A stretch of DNA of 19,066 nucleotides from Acidobacteriota bacterium. Lineage in GTDB: Bacteria > Acidobacteriota > UBA6911. The translations under genes and the position numbers were made by a program. The notes under the pieces were generated by a model, which did no database searches, had not been told where the DNA came from, and saw only the letters and a list, made by a program, of their open reading frames with translations. Location of the stretch: positions 5,602 to 24,667 of the forward strand of contig JAHFUH010000015.1 in NCBI GenBank assembly GCA_023265215.1, in the 5' to 3' direction. Shown piece after piece: positions 1-7,597 of the stretch (position 1 is the stretch's first letter; the number at the start of each line of letters is the position of its first letter).

Positions 1-1006
1 TGATGATCGGCTTCCCTCGCATAGCAGCTTCTATCAGCTTCACTCTCGTCCCACCTCCGCTTATTATCGGGCAGACAACTGCTCGGCTTGCGGCATAAAC
101 CGAGTCAAGGTCTTCGACGAAACCCAGCAGTTTGACATTCTTCACCTTCTCATAGCGCTTCCTTATTGCTTCCGGGGCCTCGCCCGCTACAAGGACTTCC
201 ACATCTCCAAACCGGCGAACCAGCAGCGGCAAAATCCGGTCGATCAATAGGTGGAGTGCTCTGGCGTTTGGGGCATAGCCAAGGCTGCCAACAAACAAAA
301 GGGAATGAGATTTTACCTGGGGCATTGGAGGGTGAACCGGCATTGCATTGGGCACAACAGAAACATTCTGCAATCCCATCTTCTCCATGCAATAGTGTTT
401 GTCGGTCTCAGAACACACATAGGAGGACAAAAAGGCGGACGCTACCGAGCGATCATAATATTTCCTGCAGGGATACTGGAGGGCGTTCAACCAGCGCGGT
501 CCCCAGATCTCTCCCGCCTTGACCATGCGACGGTATTTCCTGTGACTGATATCGTCCATATCGTAGTGTGCACGGCTGGGCCGGCCGGTCATCTCGGTAA
601 AACTATCCGCCAGCGCCTGTCCGCGCACAATGACCACATCAGGATCCAACGCCATTTCGCTTAACACCGATTCTCGAACCACCTCGCAATAAAACCTGGA
701 AAACTCCGGATGATCCGATGCTCGAAAGATTGGGTTCAAATATAATTTGCTGTTGGAAATTGGGACTGGCGGGACAATCACATTCCGCAAATGAATTTTA
801 ATGCCCCATAAGCGCTCAATTTGCCCGGTCAATTGCCGTTCATCACAGACCTGGTTCACAACCGGAGTGAACGCAACCAGCCGCACCGATTCACAGGCCG
901 CAGCAGCGGCGTCCAGGAAGAGCTGGAATCTCCTTGATCCGCCATTTGGGCGATGCAACGCCTGGTCGAGATCGATGATAGAAAGAACAAGCCCCTTATT
1001 ATGCAT
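1..1006 (-). CDS. GT4 glycosyltransferase, C-terminus cut by window edge
   Basis: An uninterrupted minus-strand frame runs from an ATG at 1006 off the left edge, giving about 335 codons with no stop. The N-terminal half carries a GT-B acceptor-side pattern beginning LVLSIIDLDQALHRPNGGSR. The C-terminal half is a typical family-4 donor domain: LLFVGSLGYAPNARAL near residue 245, VKLLGFVEDLDSVY near residue 297, and CPIISGGGTRVKLIEAA before the edge. The last motif holds the start of the nucleotide-sugar binding region (the usual E of the LIEA motif is present). It would transfer a sugar from a nucleotide donor to a growing lipid-linked or polymeric glycan at the cytoplasmic membrane face. The ATG lies inside the 3' end of the upstream heptose kinase (8-bp overlap, 999-1006), so the two are probably translationally coupled. 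Donor and acceptor are unknown. The real gene should run roughly 60-80 codons further left. Confidence 0.85.
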   Translation of the reverse strand, partial: MHNKGLVLSIIDLDQALHRPNGGSRRFQLFLDAAAAACESVRLVAFTPVVNQVCDERQLTGQIERLWGIKIHLRNVIVPPVPISNSKLYLNPIFRASDHPEFSRFYCEVVRESVLSEMALDPDVVIVRGQALADSFTEMTGRPSRAHYDMDDISHRKYRRMVKAGEIWGPRWLNALQYPCRKYYDRSVASAFLSSYVCSETDKHYCMEKMGLQNVSVVPNAMPVHPPMPQVKSHSLLFVGSLGYAPNARALHLLIDRILPLLVRRFGDVEVLVAGEAPEAIRKRYEKVKNVKLLGFVEDLDSVYAASRAVVCPIISGGGTRVKLIEAAMRGKPII

Positions 1007-2045
1007 TGCTCTGCATCAAGACCTTCGGGGAGACCTCATGCCCCACGAAACGGAAGTAATCTTCGACAATGGTATCTCTCAAAGCAGAAAGATTGATCGG
1101 AACGATGCCTATTTCGCCGCAGACAATTCCACCGGCATAATTGGCAAGAATTGCGGCTTCCCGCATCGTGGCTCCTCCAGCCAGCGCGACCGTGAGGGTT
1201 GAAATCACCGTATCTCCCGCGCCGGAGACATCCGCTACACGCCGGGCTTTCGTGGGAATTTTCAGCAATTCGCCTGATTGGCGGAACAAAGACATGCCTT
1301 CTTCCCCCAAAGTCAGGAGCACATTGTCCGCCTTTAAACGCTGCAGGAGTTCCTGCCCGATCATTTCGATGCTTTTGGGCGAATTTAACCGAACCCCCAG
1401 CGCTTCCTCCGCCTCTTTCCTATTAGGTTTAAAAACGGTGACCCCTTCATATTCGAAGAAGTTGTTGAACTTGGGATCAACGGCAACCATAACGTCATGT
1501 TGCCGCGCGAGTTCGACCGCCTTGCGAATCAGGGAGCTGACGACGACTCCCTTGTTGTAATCCTCGATAATAATTGCATCAAGAGAGCGGATCTGCCGTT
1601 CAAGCGCTACCATAATGTTCTGAACGATATTGTCACCGACATCCGCCTTTGATTCCTGGTCTATGCGCACAACGTGTTGATGGTGGGCAATCACGCGGGT
1701 CTTGCAGGTGGTCGGGCGAGACGAATCCTCGAGAATCCCTTCCTCAGAATAGCCCGATTCACGCACGATGCTGCGCAGCAACCCACCGGCGTCGTCGCCG
1801 CCGACAATTCCGAAAATCAGCGGACTTCCTCCCAGAGACGCTATATTGTGCGCAACATTGGCAGCGCCGCCAAGGCGGGTGGCTTCCGACTCAATTTCCA
1901 CAACCGGCACAGGAGCCTCTGGAGAAATGCGCGCCACTTTTCCCCAATAATAGCGGTCGAGCATCAAATCTCCGATGACGGCTATGCGCTTGCCCGAAAA
2001 AGCCGTGATTAACGAATCAAGACGTTCTGGCGATATATGTTCCAT
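999..2045 (-). CDS. hldA: PfkB-family kinase, probable D-glycero-beta-D-manno-heptose-7-phosphate kinase
   Basis: This is a 348-residue PfkB/ribokinase-family protein close to the kinase half of HldE (RfaE1). Visible motifs are GDLMLDRYYWG at residue 25, ISPEAPVPVVE at 40, the PfkB signature GGAANVAHNIASLGG at 59, and the catalytic SGAGDT at 274-279 with Asp278 as the expected base. The length matches a stand-alone kinase without the fused adenylyltransferase domain of enterobacterial HldE. By family knowledge it phosphorylates heptose-7-phosphate at C1 using ATP in the cytoplasm, on the route to ADP- (or GDP-) heptose. The start at 2045 was preferred over an in-frame ATG at 2093 because AAAGGTG sits 7 nt before it and the family begins near here. 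No gmhA, gmhB or hldC is visible nearby, so the heptose role rests on family resemblance. Another PfkB sugar kinase is possible. It sits third in the 4739-to-left operon, 113 bp after the preceding glycosyltransferase. Confidence 0.8.
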   Translation of the reverse strand: MEHISPERLDSLITAFSGKRIAVIGDLMLDRYYWGKVARISPEAPVPVVEIESEATRLGGAANVAHNIASLGGSPLIFGIVGGDDAGGLLRSIVRESGYSEEGILEDSSRPTTCKTRVIAHHQHVVRIDQESKADVGDNIVQNIMVALERQIRSLDAIIIEDYNKGVVVSSLIRKAVELARQHDVMVAVDPKFNNFFEYEGVTVFKPNRKEAEEALGVRLNSPKSIEMIGQELLQRLKADNVLLTLGEEGMSLFRQSGELLKIPTKARRVADVSGAGDTVISTLTVALAGGATMREAAILANYAGGIVCGEIGIVPINLSALRDTIVEDYFRFVGHEVSPKVLMQSNA

Positions 2046-2052
2046 ATTGGAG

Positions 2053-2059
2053 CACCTTT
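2053..2059 (-). promoter_or_regulatory. Shine-Dalgarno site deciding the kinase start
   Basis: On the minus strand AAAGGTG lies 7 nt before the ATG at 2045. No comparable site precedes the alternative in-frame ATG at 2093. This supports the shorter 348-residue protein. Confidence 0.6.
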
Positions 2060-2158
2060 GAAAATTGGTTGTTTTTTTAAATGCTGCGAACATACCCGGG
2101 AATGGAAATCCTGAACGGAAGCAGCTGTTTCCTGCCGGAATAATGGATCAGCGAGTCC

Positions 2159-3382
2159 TTACACAACTCCGGCTGCGGCTTGATACGAGAAGATGTTGTT
2201 CCCGGATACCTGATCCAACAGCGAATCGAGAATTTCAAGCTTGCTGTCCCAGGAGCCGGTCTTTCGAATATAGGTCTGTGCATCCGCGGCTCTGGCCTCC
2301 CGAGTATTTCGATCGGCGATCAGGCCGAGCAAGGTCGAAGCGAATATTTGGGGATCTCTTTCGGCTATGAATACCTTGCTTCTTGCCTCCGGCGCCAGTC
2401 CACCTGCAACCTCAGGAGTCGTGAGGACAGGCGCTCCTGCAGCCATCGCCTCAAGAATCTTATTTTGGATGCCTCGGGCTATCCCCAGTGGAGCGGGAAC
2501 AAGGGTTGCGGATGAAAGATATGGCCGGATATCCGAGACGTATCCGGTAACCTCAATACCCGGCTGCCCCCCCAGCCGTTGCACGGCTCGGGAAGGCCTG
2601 GAACCCACAATGCTGAAACAGGCGCCGGGATGCACCGCAAGAATTCTTGGCCAGATTTTTTCGGCGAAGTAGGAAACGGCTTCCTCGTTCGGCGGATAAT
2701 CCATGACCCCCACATAAACAAACTTTAATCCGGCCTGGCGTCTGGGCAACTGCGAGAAATAGTCGACATCCACACCATTCTCCAAGACTGTCACGCCGCA
2801 GTCGGGAATGTACTTCCGGAACAGCTTTGCTTCGTTCTGGGTAACCACACAAGAAATGGAGAATTCACCTGCCAATCTTTTTTCGTATCTCCTCAGCAGC
2901 TTTCCCTCTCTTTTGTAGATCCACCGCATCATAGGATTCCGGTCTTTTGCCATATCCAGCCATTTTTGGGAATCCACATCGCAGAAATTCATAATGCGGG
3001 GCGTGTCGTCGACAGACTCCACGTATTGAGCCATGGAACTGGAAAATACGATGATTGCATCGAACCGGCTTTTTCTCAGAAGAGAATCGATTTCAGTAAA
3101 AAGATCCCGGTTTTGAAAGTATCCGATCGTTAAAGGCTTTCTCTGTAACAAACAGGCTACCATTCCAGCCGCCTGGTGTATTCGCGAGTGGCGGGGAACG
3201 ATCAGGCTGATTCCAAGCGCATTCTGCAAATCCCTGGCATTCTGCAGCATTCCAGGACCTGCCAGTGAAGCCACGACCACCTCATGGTTCCGACACAAAT
3301 GCTTGATGTGATGGTAGACAGGTATGCGATCCCCCCTATCCGGCGGATAGGGGACTCTTTGGCACAGGTATAGAATTTTCAC
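2159..3382 (-). CDS. GT4 glycosyltransferase, PEP-CTERM/EpsH1-associated type (TIGR03087-like)
   Basis: A 407-residue GT-B fold glycosyltransferase. The N-terminus (KILYLCQRVPYPPDRGDR, then HHIKHLCRNHEV) has the pattern I associate with TIGR03087, sugar transferases that accompany exosortase loci. The C-terminal donor domain shows FVYVGVMDYPPNEEAV near residue 220, VTGYVSDIRPYL near 274 and GIQNKILEAMAAGAPVLTT near 305, with the family Glu in ILEA. It would add a sugar to the glycan at the inner face of the cytoplasmic membrane; donor unknown. The GTG at 3382 is preferred because GAAGGA lies 6 nt upstream, while the TTG at 3385 leaves only 3 nt. It follows the Tat-exported protein by 40 bp, so the two are probably co-transcribed. 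A GC-rich perfect hairpin (3333-3353) lies within its first codons. The TIGR03087 assignment is by eye. Confidence 0.85.
   Translation of the reverse strand: MKILYLCQRVPYPPDRGDRIPVYHHIKHLCRNHEVVVASLAGPGMLQNARDLQNALGISLIVPRHSRIHQAAGMVACLLQRKPLTIGYFQNRDLFTEIDSLLRKSRFDAIIVFSSSMAQYVESVDDTPRIMNFCDVDSQKWLDMAKDRNPMMRWIYKREGKLLRRYEKRLAGEFSISCVVTQNEAKLFRKYIPDCGVTVLENGVDVDYFSQLPRRQAGLKFVYVGVMDYPPNEEAVSYFAEKIWPRILAVHPGACFSIVGSRPSRAVQRLGGQPGIEVTGYVSDIRPYLSSATLVPAPLGIARGIQNKILEAMAAGAPVLTTPEVAGGLAPEARSKVFIAERDPQIFASTLLGLIADRNTREARAADAQTYIRKTGSWDSKLEILDSLLDQVSGNNIFSYQAAAGVV
3333..3353 (-). repeat. Perfect 9-bp inverted repeat within the 5' end of the GT4 gene
   Basis: CCCCTATCC and GGATAGGGG flank a GGC centre. 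The arms can be read as 10 bp around a single base. The repeat lies inside codons for the PYPPDRGD motif, about 30-50 nt after the GTG start. There is no U-run after it on the transcribed strand, so it is not an ordinary terminator. It may affect translation or be a by-product of codon choice. Confidence 0.6.
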
Positions 3383-3388
3383 CAAAAA

Positions 3389-3394
3389 TCCTTC
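3389..3394 (-). promoter_or_regulatory. Shine-Dalgarno site deciding the GTG start of the GT4 gene
   Basis: GAAGGA on the minus strand is 6 nt before GTG (3382) and only 3 nt before TTG (3385). The spacing favours the GTG as initiator. Confidence 0.55.
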
Positions 3395-3422
3395 AGGCTG
3401 GAAACCGATCCAAATGGGAGCA

Positions 3423-4739
3423 TCAGCTCACCTGATAGACGGCAACAATTGGGTAGTTGCCGGAAGCCCAGGGCAGCATTACATAAAGCCTGTTATTGGT
3501 CGAATCGAAGGTAACGCCCTGTGGCGTCATATAGGGTTCGTCATCCTGTTTTGAAAGAGGGTAGTCATAACAGGGAAATTGGACCTCCCAATACGAAGCA
3601 GGTATTACGTCATACTGATTTTTCTTCCCCTGAGCAACAGCTGCAAAATCCATGGGATCCATGACAAACCACATATGCTTTGCCTGCGAACTGTGAATTG
3701 TCGAGGATGAATATGTAATATTTCCAAAACCCATAAACGGAAGAAATATAAACCCGTGTTTCGTCGGGGTATCGATCCAGACTCCGGTCTGAAAAACGAA
3801 ATCCATCCATTGCCAACCACCATAGCTGCTAAATGGCCCGCGCGGATGGCCGCCAGCCCCGATCTGATCCGAATATCCCGCGGGGCGCCTGCAGTAGTAA
3901 GGATCGCTATGGGAAGGATCGCATGGATATCCAACCATAGGAGTGTTGGGAATGGTGCTAAGATGCGCTTGCGTCGGCGGATCGATGGCAGCCAGGGCCG
4001 GTCCATCGCTCGATGGGCCGACACTTTCCGCAGAGGTACGCCCTCCGAATCCGACTCCGAGTCGGCGTCCATTTGTATACTGGGTTGCAAACCAACTGGG
4101 GATCGCGGTAATGCCGTACTGATATGGCTTGCAGTTGCCCATTCTCCATGCAGCAACCGGCGAGGCAGAACCGGTACTGTCGTTCAAGGTGGTCGCCCCA
4201 AAACATGGGTTGTTTGCAGCCGAGGCGTTATAGGCGTTGCCATAACTCCAATAAAGCCTCTGGCCAATGGAATCCCAGAACAGTCCGTAAACAATCACAC
4301 TGCCCCCGCCGTCGCTGTCGTCAACCAGTTTGCTGCCGCAAACGTCTCCCCAATGCCGAGCAACTGCCGCGGTGGGATAGCTGGAAAGGGAGCTGCCGGG
4401 GTATGCAACTTCGTATACTTCTCCGTGGCCTTGCGATGGGCCCTGGTGCGTTGTCGAAAGGAAGCGCAGCTGCCCATTGACATATCGGTGGGTCAGGGTG
4501 CGCGACCAATCCGTGTCTTTGCCGCCGGAGCTTTGGGGCATCTGGAAGGAGCCGATATACTTAAAATCATTTTGCGTCAAGACGGTTTTATTGTTTGTCC
4601 CGAACCTCAACCGGCTGGGTGCCACCACCGTTTGCGCATGGCCAGAGTCGCCTACAACGGCCGCGGATGCCAGGACACCACCGGTGCAGACCAACTCCGT
4701 TAAGAAATGCCTTCGGCTGAGTTTCTTTTCTTTGTTCAT
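3423..4739 (-). CDS. Tat-exported protein of unknown function
   Basis: A 438-residue protein whose N-terminus is a clear twin-arginine signal. SRRHFL lies at residues 8-13, followed by a hydrophobic stretch to about residue 30 and a likely signal-peptidase site after GHA (residue 35). It should therefore be folded in the cytoplasm and exported to the periplasm or beyond. I do not recognise the mature domain. It is rich in Gly, Ser, Tyr and Trp, has many short beta-like segments and ends in GVTFDSTNNRLYVMLP, which resembles a beta-propeller blade. Six Cys remain in the mature part (near residues 132, 180, 204, 276, 287 and 396, approximate). There is no C-terminal sorting signal. AAGGAG lies 7 nt before the ATG, a strong ribosome site. 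It heads the left-hand minus operon and diverges from the lyase-like gene across a region with a CRP-like palindrome. A role in binding or modifying exported glycan is only inference from position. Confidence 0.8.
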   Translation of the reverse strand: MNKEKKLSRRHFLTELVCTGGVLASAAVVGDSGHAQTVVAPSRLRFGTNNKTVLTQNDFKYIGSFQMPQSSGGKDTDWSRTLTHRYVNGQLRFLSTTHQGPSQGHGEVYEVAYPGSSLSSYPTAAVARHWGDVCGSKLVDDSDGGGSVIVYGLFWDSIGQRLYWSYGNAYNASAANNPCFGATTLNDSTGSASPVAAWRMGNCKPYQYGITAIPSWFATQYTNGRRLGVGFGGRTSAESVGPSSDGPALAAIDPPTQAHLSTIPNTPMVGYPCDPSHSDPYYCRRPAGYSDQIGAGGHPRGPFSSYGGWQWMDFVFQTGVWIDTPTKHGFIFLPFMGFGNITYSSSTIHSSQAKHMWFVMDPMDFAAVAQGKKNQYDVIPASYWEVQFPCYDYPLSKQDDEPYMTPQGVTFDSTNNRLYVMLPWASGNYPIVAVYQVS

Positions 4740-4864
4740 AATTGCGCTCCTTCATTGACGCTCGGCAAAGCGTTTGCGGTTTGATTCAGATACAAATTAA
4801 CAGCGATAACAAACTCCTTTATTGCGCTATTGCTGAGAATCTATTACAAATGGAGCCGGAGAGC

Positions 4865-4880
4865 TGTGACTAGGCTCACA
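4865..4880. promoter_or_regulatory. CRP/FNR-superfamily-type operator
   Basis: TGTGA at 4865-4869 and TCACA at 4876-4880 flank six bases (CTAGGC). This matches the core CRP consensus half-sites and spacing exactly. The centre is about 72 bp upstream of the ATG at 4945 and about 133 bp upstream of the divergent ATG at 4739. The position relative to the lyase-like gene would suit class I activation if the transcript starts shortly before that gene; this is inference. No regulator gene is in the window. Confidence 0.6.
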
Positions 4881-4932
4881 AGAAGGATCAAAAGCTTGTT
4901 GTAGTCAGTTCATTTTGCGAAAGCACTTATTC

Positions 4933-4937
4933 AGGGA
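4933..4937 (+). promoter_or_regulatory. Shine-Dalgarno site deciding the lyase-like gene start
   Basis: AGGGA lies 7 nt before the ATG at 4945. The upstream in-frame TTG at 4915 has no such site at proper spacing, so the ATG is taken as the start. Confidence 0.55.
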
Positions 4938-4944
4938 ACGGATT

Positions 4945-7530
4945 ATGTCGGAAAGCATGCCTGTTTTAACTCTAACTTCTTATGCCGGACAACTGGAAAG
5001 GCGAGGAGAACCCGTAGTGATTGGAGTTCCTCTGGCGCGCAACAGCGTTCAAGATGCCCGTCTTTTGCACCTTTTGGATTTTAATGGACGCCGCGTGCCT
5101 TGCGATGCAACGGTGCTCGACCGCTGGCCTGATGGATCCGCTCGCTGGGCCCTTTTAGCCTTTCGCGCCCACTGTAAAGAACGCCAAACGGTTTTTAAAA
5201 TCGGCATTGGTGAAAGCTCCGATGCGCCCGACGCCCCCGAATTGACCGTGATATCAGATGGCAAAGGATATGTGGTCGACACAGGCAAAGCCGCATTCAA
5301 AATTGCTGCAGGCGGGAAATGGCCTATCTGCGGTATTGACTGCAAAGGCAAGCTGCAGCCGGCCGACGCCGCGGAGTCCGGCCTTTTTATCCAAATGCCG
5401 GACGGAAGCCGTCCCCCCTGCGTCACCAGGGAAATCGACATCGAATACAAGGGCAAGGAGAGAGTGGCACTGCGTTGTCGTGGAACGGCACTGCCGGGAA
5501 ACGGCAAACGAATTGAGATCGACTGGCGGATCGAGTTTTTTGCAGGCTCGTCGGCAGTGATCCTTCAATTGACTATTCGCAATCCTCACAGAGCCGCTCA
5601 CCCCGAAGGCTTCTGGGAATTGGGCGACAGCGGATCCCTGCTGCTGAAAGAAGCCAGTTTCAAATTAAAAACGATCGGCAGCCGGCCGGGAGGTTCGTTA
5701 TGGGCTTCACTGGAAACCGGGAAGCCTTTCCAATTGACATCATCGCCTTTTTCCCTTTATCAAGGCTCAAGCGGCGGCGAGAATTGGCAAAGCAAAAATC
5801 ACATCAATCGTGAAGGACACATTCCTGCAGCATTTCGTGGGTACACTTTAAGCGACGGCGGGCAGCCAAACGGGTTCCGGGCGGCTCCAATCGTCGCGAT
5901 GGATTATCCCGGCGGCAGGCTCACGCTGGCGCCCAGGCGATTCTGGCAAAATTTCCCGAAATTTCTGGAGGCTTCCGATTCGGAAATCAACTATGGATTG
6001 TTCCCCAGTCAATGGAACGATCTTCACGAATTGCAGGGAGGCGAACAGAAGACCCATACATTCGCTTTGTCCTTCGGCGATGATGAGATCACGGAAACCC
6101 CACTTGAGTGGTTTCGAGAGCCTCTGGTCCCTTCCCTCAATCCCGGCTGGGTGGCAGACACCGGCGCCGTCCCCTATTTCGCTCCCGAAAGCCTGTACCC
6201 GCAGTATCTCGAATTGATCAATGACATAATTGAGGGCAATGACACCTTCGAGCAGAAGAGGGAAAAAATTGATGAATACGGGTGGCGGCATTTCGGAGAT
6301 ATTTACGGCGATCATGAAGCTGTTTACGCGAAGGAATTGCTCGGTACCGGGCCGCTCATATCTCACTACAATAACCAGTATGATCCGGTCGCAGGTTTCT
6401 GTTATCAGTGGCTGAGGTCGGGCGATCCTCGGTGGTGGTCTCAATTCCATGACTTAGCGGCTCATGTCGTCGACATTGATATTTATCACACGCAGGAAGA
6501 CAAAGCCGCCTACAACAATGGTCTTTTCTGGCATACCTTCCATTATATAGAAGCAGGAAAAGCCAATCACCGCTCATACCCTCGCATCGGGAAGTCCCAA
6601 GGCGGAGGCCCATCCAACGAGCACGTTTACGCTTCCGGATTGAGAATGCATTATCTGCTTACCGGAGATACAGCGTCTCGAGAGGCAGCGATTGGACTGG
6701 CTCAATTCATCATCAATATTGACGACGGTTCCAAAACAGTGTTCCGCTGGTTCGCCCGCGGCGAAACAGGGCTGGCAAGCCATTCAGGGTCCCCCCTGTA
6801 TCACGGGCCGGGGCGCGGATCTGGAAACGCGACCAGCGCTCTTATCGACGGATATCTTCTGACCGGCGATCGGCGCTATCTCGAAAAAGCCGAACAGCTG
6901 ATAAGGCGCGTGATCCATCCCCATCAGAACATCGATTCATTGAACCTGAAGGACATCGAGCGCAAGTGGTTTTATACGATGTTTCTCCAGTCTCTGGGCA
7001 GATACCTAGACCTGAAGATGGAAATCGGCGAACTTGACGAGCATTATGGCTACGGGCGCCTTTCTCTGCTGCATTTTGCTCGCTGGATGGCTGAGAACGA
7101 ATACCTGTACCTGGAACGGCCAGAAATTCTGGAATATCCTACTGAGACCTGGCCGGCGCAGGACCTTCGGAAAGCCTCGGTGTTTGACTTCGCAGCCAAA
7201 TATTCAGATCCTAAAGAAAAAAAGCTTTTTCAGGAACGCGCCGAATATTTTTACTGCCAGGCACTGGAAATGCTGTCGCAACATGAAACACGAACCTTGG
7301 CAAGACCTATGGTGCTACTGCTCACTCAGGGTTTCGCACATGCCTGGTTCCGAAAGAATAACAGTGTTTCTGCACCATTGGCATCCGCTTCAGAAGAAGA
7401 AATTGGTTCTCTGGAAAACTTCATTCCGCAGAAGGTTCGTGCTATAAAAAACGCCAAGCGGATAATTTTCGCGTGCGGGATACTCGGCGCGGCAGCTATC
7501 TCGATTCTCTTATGGTATCTGCTCGCATAG
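4945..7530 (+). CDS. YetA/exo-rhamnogalacturonan lyase-like (PL26-like) protein with C-terminal membrane anchor
   Basis: An 861-residue protein and the only plus-strand gene. The N-terminus (VVIGVPLARNSVQDARLLHL, then VLDRWPDGSARWALLAF at about residues 58-74) matches the RIFT-barrel domain pattern of PcRGLX/YetA-like proteins. A beta-sandwich-like middle follows. Then comes a helical region with YDPVAGFCYQWLRSGDPRWW near 478 and GGGPSNEHVYASGLRMHYLL near 553, typical of an (alpha/alpha) barrel. Total length is close to B. subtilis YetA. The named relatives are exo-acting rhamnogalacturonan lyases (PL26); here the substrate could instead be the locus's own polymer. There is no N-terminal signal peptide. 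The last ~24 residues (IIFACGILGAAAISILLW and after) form one hydrophobic helix preceded by KNAKR, which predicts a tail-anchored protein with its catalytic part in the cytoplasm. It diverges from the Tat-protein gene and converges on the large operon. The family call is by eye; catalytic residues were not verified. Confidence 0.65.
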   Translation: MSESMPVLTLTSYAGQLERRGEPVVIGVPLARNSVQDARLLHLLDFNGRRVPCDATVLDRWPDGSARWALLAFRAHCKERQTVFKIGIGESSDAPDAPELTVISDGKGYVVDTGKAAFKIAAGGKWPICGIDCKGKLQPADAAESGLFIQMPDGSRPPCVTREIDIEYKGKERVALRCRGTALPGNGKRIEIDWRIEFFAGSSAVILQLTIRNPHRAAHPEGFWELGDSGSLLLKEASFKLKTIGSRPGGSLWASLETGKPFQLTSSPFSLYQGSSGGENWQSKNHINREGHIPAAFRGYTLSDGGQPNGFRAAPIVAMDYPGGRLTLAPRRFWQNFPKFLEASDSEINYGLFPSQWNDLHELQGGEQKTHTFALSFGDDEITETPLEWFREPLVPSLNPGWVADTGAVPYFAPESLYPQYLELINDIIEGNDTFEQKREKIDEYGWRHFGDIYGDHEAVYAKELLGTGPLISHYNNQYDPVAGFCYQWLRSGDPRWWSQFHDLAAHVVDIDIYHTQEDKAAYNNGLFWHTFHYIEAGKANHRSYPRIGKSQGGGPSNEHVYASGLRMHYLLTGDTASREAAIGLAQFIINIDDGSKTVFRWFARGETGLASHSGSPLYHGPGRGSGNATSALIDGYLLTGDRRYLEKAEQLIRRVIHPHQNIDSLNLKDIERKWFYTMFLQSLGRYLDLKMEIGELDEHYGYGRLSLLHFARWMAENEYLYLERPEILEYPTETWPAQDLRKASVFDFAAKYSDPKEKKLFQERAEYFYCQALEMLSQHETRTLARPMVLLLTQGFAHAWFRKNNSVSAPLASASEEEIGSLENFIPQKVRAIKNAKRIIFACGILGAAAISILLWYLLA

Positions 7531-7576
7531 GTTGTCGCTCTTTGCGGCACCTGGGAGCCTGTCCAAGCAGTAAGTA

Positions 7577-7597
7577 TCCTCCGGCAGAGCCGGTGGA
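7577..7597. other. Hairpin between convergent genes, possible terminator
   Basis: TCC-T-CCGGC and GCCGG-T-GGA pair around an AGA loop: five perfect bp, one T-T mismatch, then three more bp. It lies in the 119-bp gap (7531-7649) between the 3' ends of the lyase-like gene and the GT4 gene. Neither side has a clear U-run, so intrinsic termination is uncertain. I saw nothing else in this gap. Confidence 0.35.

Larger units (their letters stand above)
4740..4944. promoter_or_regulatory. Divergent intergenic control region
   Basis: These 205 bp separate the divergent Tat-exported protein gene and lyase-like gene and must hold the promoters for both. The region is AT-richer than the flanking genes. 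It contains a perfect TGTGA-N6-TCACA palindrome (4865-4880) and a shorter inverted repeat GCAAA-GCG-TTTGC (4765-4777). I could not find a convincing -35/-10 pair with proper spacing on either strand, so I make no promoter call at base resolution. Confidence 0.6.

Noticed and set aside
166..664. Plus-strand open frames at the left edge
   Set aside because: They lie antisense to the uninterrupted glycosyltransferase frame 1-1006 (minus) and show no domain.
2069..2076. T-run on the plus strand as a terminator
   Set aside because: No plus-strand gene ends here and no stable stem precedes it. On the transcribed minus strand it is an A-run.
2046..2093. Upstream extension of the heptose kinase to an ATG at 2093
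   Set aside because: There is no well-placed ribosome site and the extra 16 residues are not family-like. The ATG at 2045 has AAAGGTG at good spacing.
3756..4703. Long plus-strand open frame (315 codons) antisense to the Tat-protein gene
   Set aside because: The minus-strand frame has a Tat signal, a strong ribosome site and operon context. The antisense product is low-complexity, Arg- and Pro-rich, with no recognisable domain.
4765..4777. Inverted repeat GCAAA-GCG-TTTGC as a second operator
   Set aside because: Five-base arms are too short to claim a site without comparison to other genomes. It is noted only as part of the intergenic region.
5848..6450. Minus-strand open frame of 200 codons inside the lyase-like gene
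   Set aside because: It is a shadow of the plus-strand gene with no motif or ribosome site.
7459..7527. C-terminal helix of the lyase-like protein as a PEP-CTERM sorting signal
   Set aside because: No Pro-Glu-Pro precedes the helix, no basic cluster follows it, and there is no N-terminal signal peptide. A tail anchor fits better.
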